Assembly: GCF_002078875.1 (NCBI RefSeq)
Contig: NC_034409.1
Location: 14,175,111 to 14,239,110, forward strand
Origin: Numida meleagris
Taxonomy: Eukaryota; Chordata; Aves; Galliformes; Numididae
Direction: 5' to 3'
DNA length: 64,000 nt
Shown one piece after another: positions 1-11,200 of this stretch. The notes beneath the pieces were generated by a model. It searched no databases. It was given only the letters and a program-made list of their open reading frames with translations, and was not told the DNA's origin. The position numbers and the translations under genes were made by a program. Every line of letters begins with the position of its first letter. The first letter of the stretch is position 1.

Positions 1-184
1 AAGAGACCTGCGAACGCGAGTACACAACTTTCTCCGAATCGCCCTCCAGCCCCCAGGTGCCGGGCGCCGTTCCGTTCCCGGCTGCCGCTGCCGTCGCCCG
101 GGCCCCCTCCGCGGCGCTCCCCGCTTCTGGATTCATCTTGCCGGCTCCTTTCTCCAGCGCCGCCTGCTTCCTGCTGCGGGTCAT
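1..184 (-). CDS. CCDC71L: CCDC71L N-terminus (partial, cut by window edge)
   Basis: Read on the minus strand, an open frame runs from an ATG at 184 down to base 1 (61 full codons) and continues outside the window. The first part is low-complexity, rich in Ala and Gly. It is followed by EKVVYSRSQVS, which matches the conserved block near the start of CCDC71L as I recall it. CCDC71L is a single-exon protein of poorly known function, reported in adipogenesis work and related to CCDC71. A second in-frame ATG at 136 has A at -3, a better initiation context than the ATG at 184 (C at -3), and gives an N-terminus closer in length to the mammalian protein, so the true start may be 136. The CpG-island setting and the neighbouring PIK3CG on the opposite strand agree with vertebrate synteny. 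Identity rests on a short block plus synteny. Confidence 0.72.
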   Translation of the reverse strand, partial: MTRSRKQAALEKGAGKMNPEAGSAAEGARATAAAAGNGTAPGTWGLEGDSEKVVYSRSQVS

Positions 185-560
185 GGGAGCGGAGGGACAG
201 GGGAGACAGGCCCAGAGAAGGGCAGAGAACGGGCGCCCCGCCGCTCGCCCGACAGGGAGCGACGATCGATATCCACCGCCCGGCACAAAATGGCGCTTTA
301 AACTCCCAGGCGGGGACTGCGCTCCGGCCCGCCCTCCCTCCGCGCCCGGCTGTTGGCCCGTTTGAAACGCGTCGCGGGGGCCGAGCTCCGCCTCCCGCAC
401 TTGGAGGCGGCCGTTGGGGGCGCTGCGGGCGCCCCGCGGGAGGCCCGGGGTGGAGGCGCGAGGGGGCGGCCGGGAGCTGCCGCCAGCTGCCGCCCACAGG
501 GCAGCGCCCTCCGCGGCCGGGCGATGCTTTGGGCTGAGCCCTGGGGCTACCTGCTGCTCT
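185..560 (-). promoter_or_regulatory. CpG island, 5' UTR/promoter of CCDC71L
   Basis: This stretch is very GC-rich with many CpG dinucleotides and lies directly upstream of the minus-strand CCDC71L start. Read on the plus strand it contains AAAATGGCGC at about 288-297, a YY1-like core, and a TTTAAA at 297-302. No start site can be fixed from sequence alone. The open frames across the island are ordinary products of stop-poor GC-rich DNA. Confidence 0.6.
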
Positions 561-3500
561 TGCAGGCTCCAAAGGGCCAAGGGAGGCTCCATCGCGCCAC
601 CCATTTCCAACCCTGTGTCCAGTAGGGTGGCCCAGTTGGCAGCCCCTTCCCTCAGGGCTCAGTTCTGGTGGCCTCAAGGTTGCAGCTGGGCCAACAGACT
701 TGGCTGTGGTGGCGGGGCCCCATGCAACCTCTGTGCCATGTGCTGTAAGGGCAAGGTGCTTCACAGAGCAGTGGGGAGGGTGTTTGCTTCCTCAAAATGT
801 CTTCAAGTAGGGGTTGGTTAGAGGCTTCCAAGGGCAAATCCCCCAGAGGGAGAAGAAAGCAGAAGAAAATAACAAAATGGAATAGAACAGGATTGTTCAT
901 TTGGCAGTGACCTGCCAAGTCCTGTCCAACTTAAGCATTACCCAAAAGTTAAAGCATATTAATGAAGATGTTGGCCAAATGCCTCTTGAGCATCAGCCGC
1001 CTCCCCAGGAAGCCCGTTCCAATATTTGCCCACCCTCACAATAAAGAAATGTTAATGCATATCCAGTCTGAATTTCCTTATGCCCCATCTGACCTAAAAC
1101 GGGTGAACAGACATGATGCAATGACCGCACAAATTAATTACACCCGTCCTGTTGCTGCAGAAGGGTTTTAATGTGATCCTGTTGGTCAGTAACTCAACAA
1201 CATCATCAAGACATTGAAATACAGTACCACTGGGGTTGGCTTCACATCCCAACCAAGCTGACCAATAATGAAACCCATAAAGAAAAAACGATCTTTGCTT
1301 GGTTGAGCCCGTTCTGAAAATCACCAACTGAATGAGTCCACACCACTATTTATTCCTGCATGGCGTGGCTGTGCTGGCAGCTCTGTAATACAACTTTGTC
1401 AGCTGCTGCAAACCCCACTGTCTCTCTAGATGGTATTTTCCAATAATTCATAGATTGCTATCACAGGAAGAGTGTCTTGTCAGGTTCCTGGATTGTTTCA
1501 ATTAAACCAGCACTCTTTCCAGTACCCAGAAAAGTAAAATAGCAGCGAGGTCAGAGGTGGTTTAACCTTCCCTATGAACCTTGCATGGGGTTTGATTAGA
1601 CTCCTAATTACTTTCTCTCAGCATTGGTAAAGGATGAAGAATAACAGTATTTCTCTTCATAGACAGTCTTTGTTCTGTAATTAATCTCTCAGTTTAGAAT
1701 AGCGAAATCTTTTATTCTCAACTCATCAAGGACCTAAATTAGAATGTCTGGGTAGCTACTCAAATAAGAGGCAGAAATTATGTATAAGAAATTATTACTT
1801 ACTGCCAGTGGAAATAAGTGAATTTTCTTCATGGTATAATTTGGCTTGTGCTCATGAGAAACTCAAGAATATTAATCCAAATATCCATTTAAAGTAGGTA
1901 TTGACAAAACTGTTTTAAATCTTCATGGGGACAATCTCGAGATTTAGCCATATTCCAAAATGTCTTTATAAATGATCTATTTTTAAAAAACATGCTTTCC
2001 CCAAACAATAGTTGCTGGTGCCATTTTTAATCAGATTTATTTCACAGCTCATTTCAGAACCCGGTCATGCCAGCAGATTGCTTTACCTGAGAGAGATATC
2101 CTACAGTGCGAGGGATAAGAACCCGTAGCTGGAAGCCTTAGTACCAGGCATCTCTTACCCAGCTGTGTTGCAGTTCATCACACTCCAGCATGAGTGTCTG
2201 GTCACAGCCATGGGATAGCCACAGCTCATCACCCTCTGGACCACAGGAGGTGGCATGGGCACGCATTCCCAGTGGTGGGAGCTTCCATGCTGTCAGATTC
2301 AGCAGCTCAGTTGGTCAGTAGGCCCTCATTAAACTTCAGGAATCCAGCTGCTTATTGGCCATTGGCCAAGGTCATTGGCCATGACCTTTTTCCTGAAATT
2401 ACATTTCTGGCTTATGACTCAAAATCATTAATAGAGATTTTCAGCAAGCAGGGAAGGAGTCACTGTATCTATGAGTTAAAAGATAGATTAATATGTTTTT
2501 GTGTTAATCAGCATTTACAAATTATTTTTGCTTCTGGTATGGATGATACCATTTTACAGCACAGAATGTAATCTCAGTTTTACAATTTCATTGTAGATTT
2601 CTGCAGTGTAACATTCTCCTTTTAATACCTTACAAAGTCATCTCAAGAAAATCCACAGTAATTGGCTCTTTCAGCAATTTACAATAGCTCAGTGCAGTAC
2701 TAATGATGATGATAAAATTAATAATCCTTTGGAAGTACATAGCTCTTCACTTTAATCGTACTGCTGCTTATACACATTAATTATCGCTCACAGCACTCCT
2801 GAGTTATGTAAGCAAATATTGCCTTTCTTTAACAGAAGAATAAAATGAAGAAATGGATTAAAATGGCTTGACTCACACGTATGGACTCAATGACTTATTT
2901 TTCTGTAGATCTTCTTAGTTTCTAACAGTTATTATTCTAAAAATACATTGAATGTCTACACTGAAACAGAAAAAAAATCTGAAAAAAATTATTGTTCCAT
3001 TTATTCACTAGAATTTCTTTACAGAATTCTTAAGAATGGGAAACAAAATATTAATTGACAAACTACTGCATTGATGTTTGATTTCATAAATAGTTCTGGC
3101 CTAGTATCAAACAGTGCTGCTAACTACTAAATTGTTATCTGTACACATGATCACATAGAGTTTTGAGTCATGGTGATTTACCCAAAAATCCTGGATATTA
3201 AGTCTTATGCTGCTGGGGATTTTTCTCTAACGTTCTTATGCTCTTACACCCAGAGAGCAAGCACAATCTTTTACTGTCCAATACTCTTAAAAAAAAAAAA
3301 TCACTCTTTCTTACTATCTTTTCCTCTACTGTTGAGAGGTTGTATTAGCTAGCAGTCTGCTTCAGACACTTTGTTTCATAAATGTCTTTAGCACACTTTT
3401 GGGAGACCTTGTGTGACCATGCAAGTCCACATGTGTCTGCAGCTCAACTTCAGATGTTATCCAACAGTCATCAAGTTCCTTGTTCTGAGCTGTTCCCAGA

Positions 3501-3769
3501 TGAGCACTGGCAAAATTCCTGAAAACACTTCCATTAAAGACAAAAGCAAGTGATTTATAAAAATAGTGTCTCAATCAGTTATTAAAAAAAAAAAAAAAAA
3601 CCAACAATTACTCTTATATACATATATATGAATCCCAGTGTGCATTTTTAAAAAATTGCCGATGCAATTGCAGTCAAAAAAGGAAATGAGATGTTAGGAA
3701 TTTCTCTGAGAGGGAAAGAAAGCAAAATAGAAAACAGCACTGCTGAATACAAGTCCATTGTGCCTCCAC
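561..3769. other. Intergenic DNA, no gene recognised
   Basis: AT-rich non-coding sequence with only short open frames lacking codon bias or recognisable domains. No repeat family was recognised. The stretches around 1,130-1,300 and 2,700-2,830 contain TAATTA-type motifs and look non-repetitive, so they could be conserved non-coding elements. This is only an impression. Confidence 0.5.
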
Positions 3770-4165
3770 AGATCTTGGATACTGTGTTTCTAGTCCTGCC
3801 ATCTCTAAAAGGATATAGTAATGATACAAAGAAGGGCAACTAGGATGAGCAGAAATTTGGAACAGCTTCTCTATGAATAGAGACTAAATAAGCTAAGACT
3901 CTTCATTCTGAAAAAAACAGATGGTTGAGGGGGAATATGATAAAGGTTTATAAAACTGTGATAGTACAAAGAAAGCGGATTGGAAATTATTATGTCTTAG
4001 CTTTCATAATCTGAGAATGAAAGGGAAACACATGAAGCTGTAGAGCAAAAATTTTTAAAGAACCAAAAAGAGGTACTTTTTTTTTCAGATGACTCATAAT
4101 TACTCTGTGGAGTTCGTTTTCCAGCAAAGTTGTGGGTGCCAGCTTGGAAACTTGTACCGCAATAC
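3770..4165 (+). repeat. Ancient CR1/L3-like LINE 3' fragment
   Basis: A diverged copy of a CR1/L3-type LINE 3' region in sense orientation. Recognisable pieces in order are a GGATACTGTGT-like block, AAAGAAGGGCAACTAGGATGA, ATAAAGGTTTATAAAACTGTGA, AAACACATGAAGCTGTAGA and AAAAAGAGGTACTTTTT. Many substitutions and small indels indicate an old insertion. Confidence 0.6.
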
Positions 4166-5885
4166 TGAATATAAAGATGAGCTCACTGAGAAGGATTTAC
4201 AAATATTACAGAGCTCACCGTTCACAGCAATGAATGAGTGGAAGACGTGAGTAGAAGGCAAAGATCCTCTTATGCACAAAAAACAAGACTATCCCCTTGG
4301 TCTTGGAAAGCCTGGAAGACAACTGACAACGGCTAGGCAAGGTAACTCTCAACGTTTGCGCCATTCTTGCCCTCTCTCACTTGCCTGCCTCTTCTGGCCT
4401 CTAACACAGACAGCCCACCAAACTAAGTGAACCCTGGAGGTGGCCATCATGGCTGATTCTATTCTACAGACCTATAGGAAAAGAGAAGAAGGCAACCACA
4501 GCAATAAAATGTAGTGTTTCTTTCCCAGAGCCTTGCTGGTGCAACAGCTGGAAGAACATATTTTAGAACTGAAAATCAGTGAAGCATTTTCAGAGAAAAG
4601 AGCCTGGAGTTTAAAATCCATTGGCCACCAGGACCCATGGCCAGGCAGAAACCCCTGCAAGGACAGAGCCTGAGGTAAAGTGTATTCCACTAGTTTTGAT
4701 TATTGCATGTTCATTTTTCATTTTGTTCATAGCCTCAGTAAACACTCTTTCAAAATGGTGAGTGATTAGGTGCACAGGGGAAGAAAATGCATATTTTTTT
4801 TAAATAAGCATTTTATTTTAATAACATTTGTTGACAATAATGTTTGGAAAAGAAAAAAAAGACAAACATTTTAGCAAAAGACTTTGATACATCCAAAAAA
4901 TCCCCTAAAGCAATAGTGAATATAAAAATGCACCAAGAAGCGTGCTTTGTGATACAGAAAGAACTCCTAGAAGATATTTCACCAGATGCTGTTTAGCATT
5001 TGTTTCCACATTCTGGGAAGTAATCTCTATATTCTGTACATAACCCTTATGTACAGAATATGTGTCACATATCACCATTGTCCTGGTGTTAATAAATGCT
5101 GGTAGTAGCTGTACTGGTGGTCACTGCGGCGCTGAGGATCACTAATGGACTCTTAGTCTAAAATTTTAGGAAGTTCATGAAAACTTTTCTTGATAATCCT
5201 GTTTTTTTTTTTTTCCCATATTGTTTTTTTTTTTCTTACTCCTTTCATTTCACTTTTGCCATCAGCTTAATCAATTATGTTGGCTCTGACTATATTATAT
5301 TGCCAAATCTTCTCTTTTCTACCCCTGAAGTAGTTCATCTGATGTTAAAGAACATTACAGTAGACAAGGTAGCAGTACTTAAACCACAGTGCTCTGTTTG
5401 GAAAGCCAGTGCTGAAGTGAGAGGCATAGTGGTAGCTGCACCAACTGCCTTCACCAATGAAGCTGCTAAGGTGAGAAATCCAATAAGGGCAAGTAGCGTA
5501 GATACTGCCTGCATCTTTTGGAAATTGTGTATGCTAGACCAGGAGGAAAAAAAAAAAAACATTATTTTTCTAGAATAAATGTTTCCATAAATGGGATTGT
5601 TTAGAATTACGTATTCCTCTTTCTGTTCCCATCCATTTTATTCTAGGGCAACTTCCAGATGGAACTTCCTAAGGAGGAAGCAGTTCTGCAGGTCGCAGGC
5701 TGCAGGGAATGTCTGGGGCCTCTCACTGAGGCTAGGGCAGCAGGAGGTGGTCTTTTAGCCCATATGAGATGTGCCACTGTTGAGAATCTGTATCACTAGG
5801 TAAAGGAGATGTCACAGAATGTCAGCAGACTACATAGCAACATAAGAAAAAGGGTTTTTGCTGTAAGGGTTATTGTACATTAAGA
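4166..5885. other. Intergenic DNA with one perfect hairpin
   Basis: No gene or repeat family was recognised. Homopolymer T runs lie near 5,200-5,235. A perfect inverted repeat at 5,029-5,061 is listed separately. Confidence 0.45.
5029..5061. repeat. Perfect inverted repeat, 15-bp arms, 3-nt loop
   Basis: The left arm ATATTCTGTACATAA (5,029-5,043) and right arm TTATGTACAGAATAT (5,047-5,061) are exact reverse complements around a CCC loop. No flanking terminator or gene context gives it an obvious role. It could form a hairpin in RNA or a small cruciform in DNA. Confidence 0.9.
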
Positions 5886-6012
5886 CCAGGTTGCCCAGGG
5901 AAGTTGTAGACTCTCCCTCCATCCTCAGAGATGTTCAAAACTCAACTGGACACCCAGCGCTGACTCTGCTTTCAACACTGGGGTTGAATTAGATCATGGT
6001 TGTTCAACCTTT
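5886..6012 (+). repeat. CR1 LINE 3' fragment
   Basis: Contains the sense CR1 text GGTTGCCCAGGGAAGTTGTAG followed by a block resembling ATGTTCAAAACTCAACTGGAC and TTGAATTAGATCATGGT, which are typical of the CR1 3' UTR. The terminal octamer repeat is missing, so the end has decayed or is truncated. Confidence 0.7.
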
Positions 6013-6063
6013 GACTTGCCTGGGCTACAGCGAGTGAAGAGGAATTGTCTAGCGCCACAGCTA

Positions 6064-6609
6064 TGAAGGTTGCCCCAAAAATAATGCCTCCTAATTATCT
6101 CCATGGAAACCAGAACTGATACGAAGAGCACAATAACACTGTTAGTAGAGTAAATTCTCAGCTACAAATGCTCAACACAGTCACCACTGTTAGCTATGCA
6201 TTTTCACCAGCGATGAACAAGAGCCTGCATGCTGTGCTTGTAGCAATGTGCACCAGCAGAGTTGACCCACTGTTGCTGTCACCACTGCTGAAATACACCA
6301 ACCACCACCTCACTGTGCTTACATCCACTGGTTGGTCTCCATAGACGTTCATCAAGCATCAGTGAATGTCAGTGGATGCTATTTTTTTCTGCATGGAGGA
6401 ATCCAATTCCACATCTTTGCTTCATGTGCACTTCCATGTCAGATGCCATTTTGTCAGACTGCCCCTCTGCTGTCATCTGTCATCATTACAAAATGTAATG
6501 GGATATTGGCAGGAAGGTTCAACCTCTACTGCCATGACACCAACAACTGCCTCTGACATCAGGGGCTAACACCATAAAATAGGAGGCATTACTTTCAGAG
6601 CAGCCCTCA
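6064..6609 (-). mobile_element. Non-autonomous mariner-like element (chicken Mariner1/Galluhop type)
   Basis: An element of about 546 bp bounded by imperfect terminal inverted repeats. The left end reads TGAAGGTTGCCCCAAAAATA and then ATGCCTCCTA. The right end, reverse-complemented, reads TGAGGGCTGCTCTGAAAG and then TAATGCCTCCTA. On the minus strand an ATG at 6,449 opens into a remnant that begins MASDMEVHMKQRCGI, resembling the mariner transposase N-terminal DNA-binding region. It soon meets stops, and the catalytic region is absent. It is therefore a deletion derivative that depended on a full-length mariner for movement. TA flanks are nearby but not cleanly duplicated. The family name is from memory. 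Confidence 0.82.
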
Positions 6610-8032
6610 TTAAATATATGATATAGTTAATATATATAAGTAACAAAAGTTATTTTAATTTTTAATGTATTTTATTGAAAGGTATAAAAAAGAGAGCAAC
6701 AAGAACATAAAAAGCTAGTGAGATATTTGACCTTGCTTTTGTGAAACTAACACGGTAGTCTGGTTTGATGGCAGCTGTTGCAGTTCAGCGAGTTCTCAAG
6801 GTGTTCAGTAGAGATTTTTGATGAAATTTTACTCTTTCTATACCTCATCCTTCAAAATAATTGTTCACTAATTGTACGCACTGCCAAAAAGCAACGACAC
6901 AAATACAGTGTGGGTCTGAAGTGAGGGATATTTCTCTCTGGTAAGAGAGGGCTTACAAAAGTCTGATAGAGAGACATGATCACGTTTTTTATTTCAATTC
7001 TATACATTCCATTGCAAAATTGGCAAGTAATATAATTATGTCAGCTGAAAATGGAGTCACAAGTAAATAAAAAAATTGGTGGGTTTTTTTGTCAATATTG
7101 AAACCTATTCTCAAATTCCTTTATCACAACAGAAAGCACGGCTTCCTATTCTTTGCTGTTCACAGGACGGTGTTTAGCCAGTGTATCAAAATCCATAAAC
7201 TTGTTTGCCATAACTTGAGTTAGCATTGCACTACGGCCATGCCTTGGTTTCAGCCCAGACAGAGTCAATAGGACACCAATGTTCGGCTGGTGCTGAGGGC
7301 CGGGCTGCTGGGTGGGGCAAAGCTGCCACCATGATGGCGCGGGGCAGGGGACGGGCACAGTGCGAGCTGTGCCGGGCTGCGTGCGGCCTGCGGGCTGTGG
7401 GCTGGACATGCCTGGATGAGATGATCTCTGGAGGTCTCTGCCAACCTCAACAGTTCTCCACAGATTGAGAAAGAGGTAAACAATTTATTTCTTTTCATTA
7501 TTTTTCTTTTATTTGTAGTTTGCTTTTTTCTTTCCTTTTTTGCCCCCCTTCTCTTTACTGACGCTAAAATGCATGCAGGGACATTCTCCTACTTTTTCTA
7601 TTGCTTTCTGTATAAAATACAGTCCTACAGTACATCCGTCAAATGATAATCCTAATTTATAAGATAAAAGAATGCTCTGCAGCACTTTCCCATACAGGAC
7701 CAACCAGTGTGGTTTTAATCTGAAAATGTATGTTATCAATGGTGTAAAATTATTAGATAACAAATCAGGCTAGTAATACTTTCTGAATATAATTCCAGCA
7801 TAAGAAATACATTGCTCAAGAACATGGTTCTCACGCATCATAGACCATGTCATTCTATAATATTGGTCACACTGCATTTTCTGAGGCTCAGTACTATTTA
7901 AAGTACTAAGACTGTTAAATCAAACGTGAATTTCACTCCCTTGTCTCAAAGCAGACTATGTTTAAAGTCTACTAAGAATTATTTAAAGACCTTATTGGTT
8001 AGATCTTATCTTTGATGCCACGTGTTGTTGAA
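6610..8032. other. Intergenic DNA with a short GC-rich block and CR1 scrap
   Basis: Mostly AT-rich sequence with no recognised gene. A GC-rich block at about 7,275-7,400 stands out sharply from its surroundings and runs into the CR1-like tail listed next. Confidence 0.4.
7395..7466 (+). repeat. Probable CR1 3'-end fragment
   Basis: Carries GGATGAGATGATCTCTGGAGGTC and then CTGCCAACCTCAACAGTTCT, close to the standard CR1 3' terminus, without a clear terminal octamer array. The GC-rich DNA just before it may belong to the same insertion but was not recognised. Confidence 0.55.
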
Positions 8033-8262
8033 CATAGAATCACAGAATCATAGAATCACCAAGGTTGGAAAAGACCTCCAAGATCATCCAGTCCAACCAT
8101 CCACCCACCACCAGTATTTCCCCACTAAACCACGTCCCTCAATACAACATTTAAATGTTGCTTGAACACCTCCAGGGACGGTGACTCCACCTCCTCCCTG
8201 GGCAGGCTGTTCCAGCGCCTGACCACTCGTGTGAGTTTAAGAATTCTTTTCCTGATACACTC
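8033..8262 (-). repeat. CR1 LINE 3' fragment, antisense
   Basis: Begins with the reverse-complemented CR1 tail octamers (CATAGAATCACAGAATCATA), then AAGGTTGGAAAAGACCTCCA, the GTTTAGTGGGG-type block in reverse, and the GTGACTCCACCTCC and CTGGGCAGG segments. It ends near AATTCTTTTCCTGATAC. It is a typical 5'-truncated CR1 inserted on the minus strand. Confidence 0.92.
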
Positions 8263-11200
8263 CAGTCTGTACTTCCACTTTGCTTTCTTCCAGATTCGTG
8301 TGTTGCCAGAGTATGAAGCAGTACAAATTCAGCGCAGAACAGTGTGAGTGCACAATTGATTTTTTGTTGAATTTGCCACGGGATATAATGCAGTGTTTAT
8401 ACTCGTTTTATATTTTATTCTGGACTAGAGAGGACACGATAGGCGATCCAACATAAAGCCAGTGGAGAGAAAGCTGCCCTTCAAAATGCTCTGAATGAAT
8501 TAGAGTAAGGGAATTCATGCTGGGTCAGCTCTTTATGTCACAGGGATTCGGCTTTATTAAACAGATGCTTAGAGCAGCTTTCCTCTGTCGCTAGACATTA
8601 CTTAGTCAGGCTCCTCTAGTTTGTTTTCTTCGTCCACGTGAACCTTGCCCTCCTCTCTGCCGGCAGTGCTTGTTTTAAGAAGCGTAGAGACGGTTCCCTT
8701 GCCAGCTCGGCCCTGGCACCTCCACGGGGCGGAGGAGTGAGCTTCAGGCGCCTTAGGTGGGAAAGGGTCTTGATCTCTGTTTCAGTGAAGGTTGTTAGCC
8801 CTCAATTATTATGTAGATGTTGGTTGTTAGCATTAACACCTCCTTTTTAATTTCTCTTTTGTGCTTTGAGTTAGGCATGGACTTCAAAAGCCCGGAAGGA
8901 TGATCTGCTCACCCCCAAATTGCTCTTGCTAAGGGACCTCTGCCCCACTGCAGCGCGGCACAGGGATGCGCAGGGCTAGGAGAGTGCGCGCGGACGTGAC
9001 AGAGGCAGGAAACGGGCTACAGCGCCTGGCTTCGGGTCGTGTTATTCATCCGAGATCCTTCCCCGGCGTGAAACCTGCCAGACTCTGCTCATGTTATTTG
9101 CCGATGTATCGTCTTATATACATTGAATACACTTAGTTTATTTCATGTGTATATTTCAAATGTATTTCATATATTTTGTGCAATTGTTGTTCAAAAACCA
9201 TGGATTGTGGTTGGTATTCGCTTTCAAAATATTTTAATAATTTGAGTTTCAGTAACGATTGATAGCATTCCTTATAACCAATTTAAAGTTATTGTGAATT
9301 TACCTCAGCACAAAATAAATACCTAAACTAGACGATTGGAACACGTTAATTATTTTGAGAATTTTGAGAATATTGTTTAAAGAAAGAATAAAAATAGGAA
9401 CCTTAAAGAATGCTTTGAAAACGGTGCTTTTAGTTTGTACAATTTAAAATGAAAGAAGAGATACTGCATAGCTGTAGATAATCTTCATTTCAACACAGAG
9501 ATAGTGACTGGTGCTAGCTGAGGTCTTGGCCCTCTACATGATCTGCATTACTGTTAAGTCTCTCCTCGAAAGACAATGATATTCAAGGCAAGTTCATCTT
9601 CTGTGAATCTCCAGTATCTCCATGTGGATGAATAGCTCGTTTCCAAGAATTTAAAAATGATCTTTCGGAATTGCAGTGAATTACTTAGTGTTTTTATTCC
9701 CACATTGGCTTATTATCAATGTTACCAATGCACAGCCGCATTGAGAATTTTCCAATACACACAAGTAGCCCAAACTTTCATTAGAAAGTGAAAGAAGTCA
9801 TCAAAATTAACAAATCATCCACACTCGATCTTACCGTTAGAAGGTCCATCCAAATAAGAAATCGTGGTGGTATCAGCTTTATTAATTTAATTAAGCCCAT
9901 GCTAAACTCTAGTACGGACACTTGCTCCAGTTTATGTGTATTTTATTTCAGTTTATTTTATGCTGGCTCCTATTCAATTTAAGCTCAATGAGCCATTCTT
10001 ACATGCATTTAAGAGTACTCACATAAGAATGAGCAAGGGTTTAATTATAGCCATCTAATTAAACCAGCATTTTCACTGTCCATTAGTTTTTTCTTACATC
10101 TGCATTTTGAGCCTTAAGTTTTTGACACTAGGAGACTAAAGTTAAAGTCTCGAATGCTTTGTCTGGAGCGAGCTGCTCAGTGCTTCGCATTTGCAATTCA
10201 TGGCCTAAGCCATTCATTATCCTCTTGCAGGCAATGAGATCTGCAAATGTCCTATCACCTTTGAAAAAGTGGTCATTATTTAGAAGTGTAAATGAAGATG
10301 CCAGAGGCTAACTTCAAGTCTTGCCTGAAATGAGGACCAACGTCTTAAATCTCCTGACTGTAAAGATGAGTCGGACATATCCTAACAGAGAAATACTACA
10401 TTTACTCTGAACATAACATATTACATGTATTAGAGCTACTTTGTCTTTCATATTCCTTGTATTCTTTTTTTCTTTTCTAGCTTCTTCCTAATCCAAAATC
10501 TTCTTAATTGTCCCTCCCTGACTGAAAGCTGAATCACTGAAATTCCTGCTCATTTGCTTCCTGCCAAAATGAGCCAGTATTTCCAAAAGCAACACTTTCT
10601 TCCAGTGACTAATATATTAAAATACAGATTTGCTTTGCTTGGTGCACGCCTTGTTTTGTCCCACAGTGGTCACAGAGTGGAATGATTCAGTTACAAAGTG
10701 AATATCATAATATGCAGATCTTCATGTGTGTATGTCATATAAATAATAATAGCAAAGGAAAAATAAATCAGGAAAGAAACAATAGAAAAAAATGGAAAAG
10801 CTGAGAGTCCAAGATTGCTGCAAAAAAATGTTGATAATGAATAGTTGAACCATGGTTCCATTGAAAATTGCCAGATACAATCTGTAGTTGAATGAAATAA
10901 AAAAAAAATCTACAGTCTTTCTCACCAAAGCAAAGAGCTACAGAATAGCTTTCCCCACAGGCAGAAACTTCCCAGCAGAATGTTCTTGTTCTAGGAGAGG
11001 TTGGAATATGTGAAGATGGAGAGTTGGCCAATTACAGAGAAGTGGAAGGATTAGGAATGGGTTAGAAATTAAGCAGAGAAATACAAGTAGAATACAGAGG
11101 CAGAACTGGCTTGCCTGATGGCAATATAAATCAGGCGCATTTCAAATTGCTGAACTGTCTGATGTACGCTAGCTGTCACAGTGGATATGGGCATTTCAGC

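Noticed and set aside
57..821. Plus-strand open frames at the left edge
   Set aside because: They are antisense to, or upstream of, the CCDC71L start and reflect CpG-island composition.
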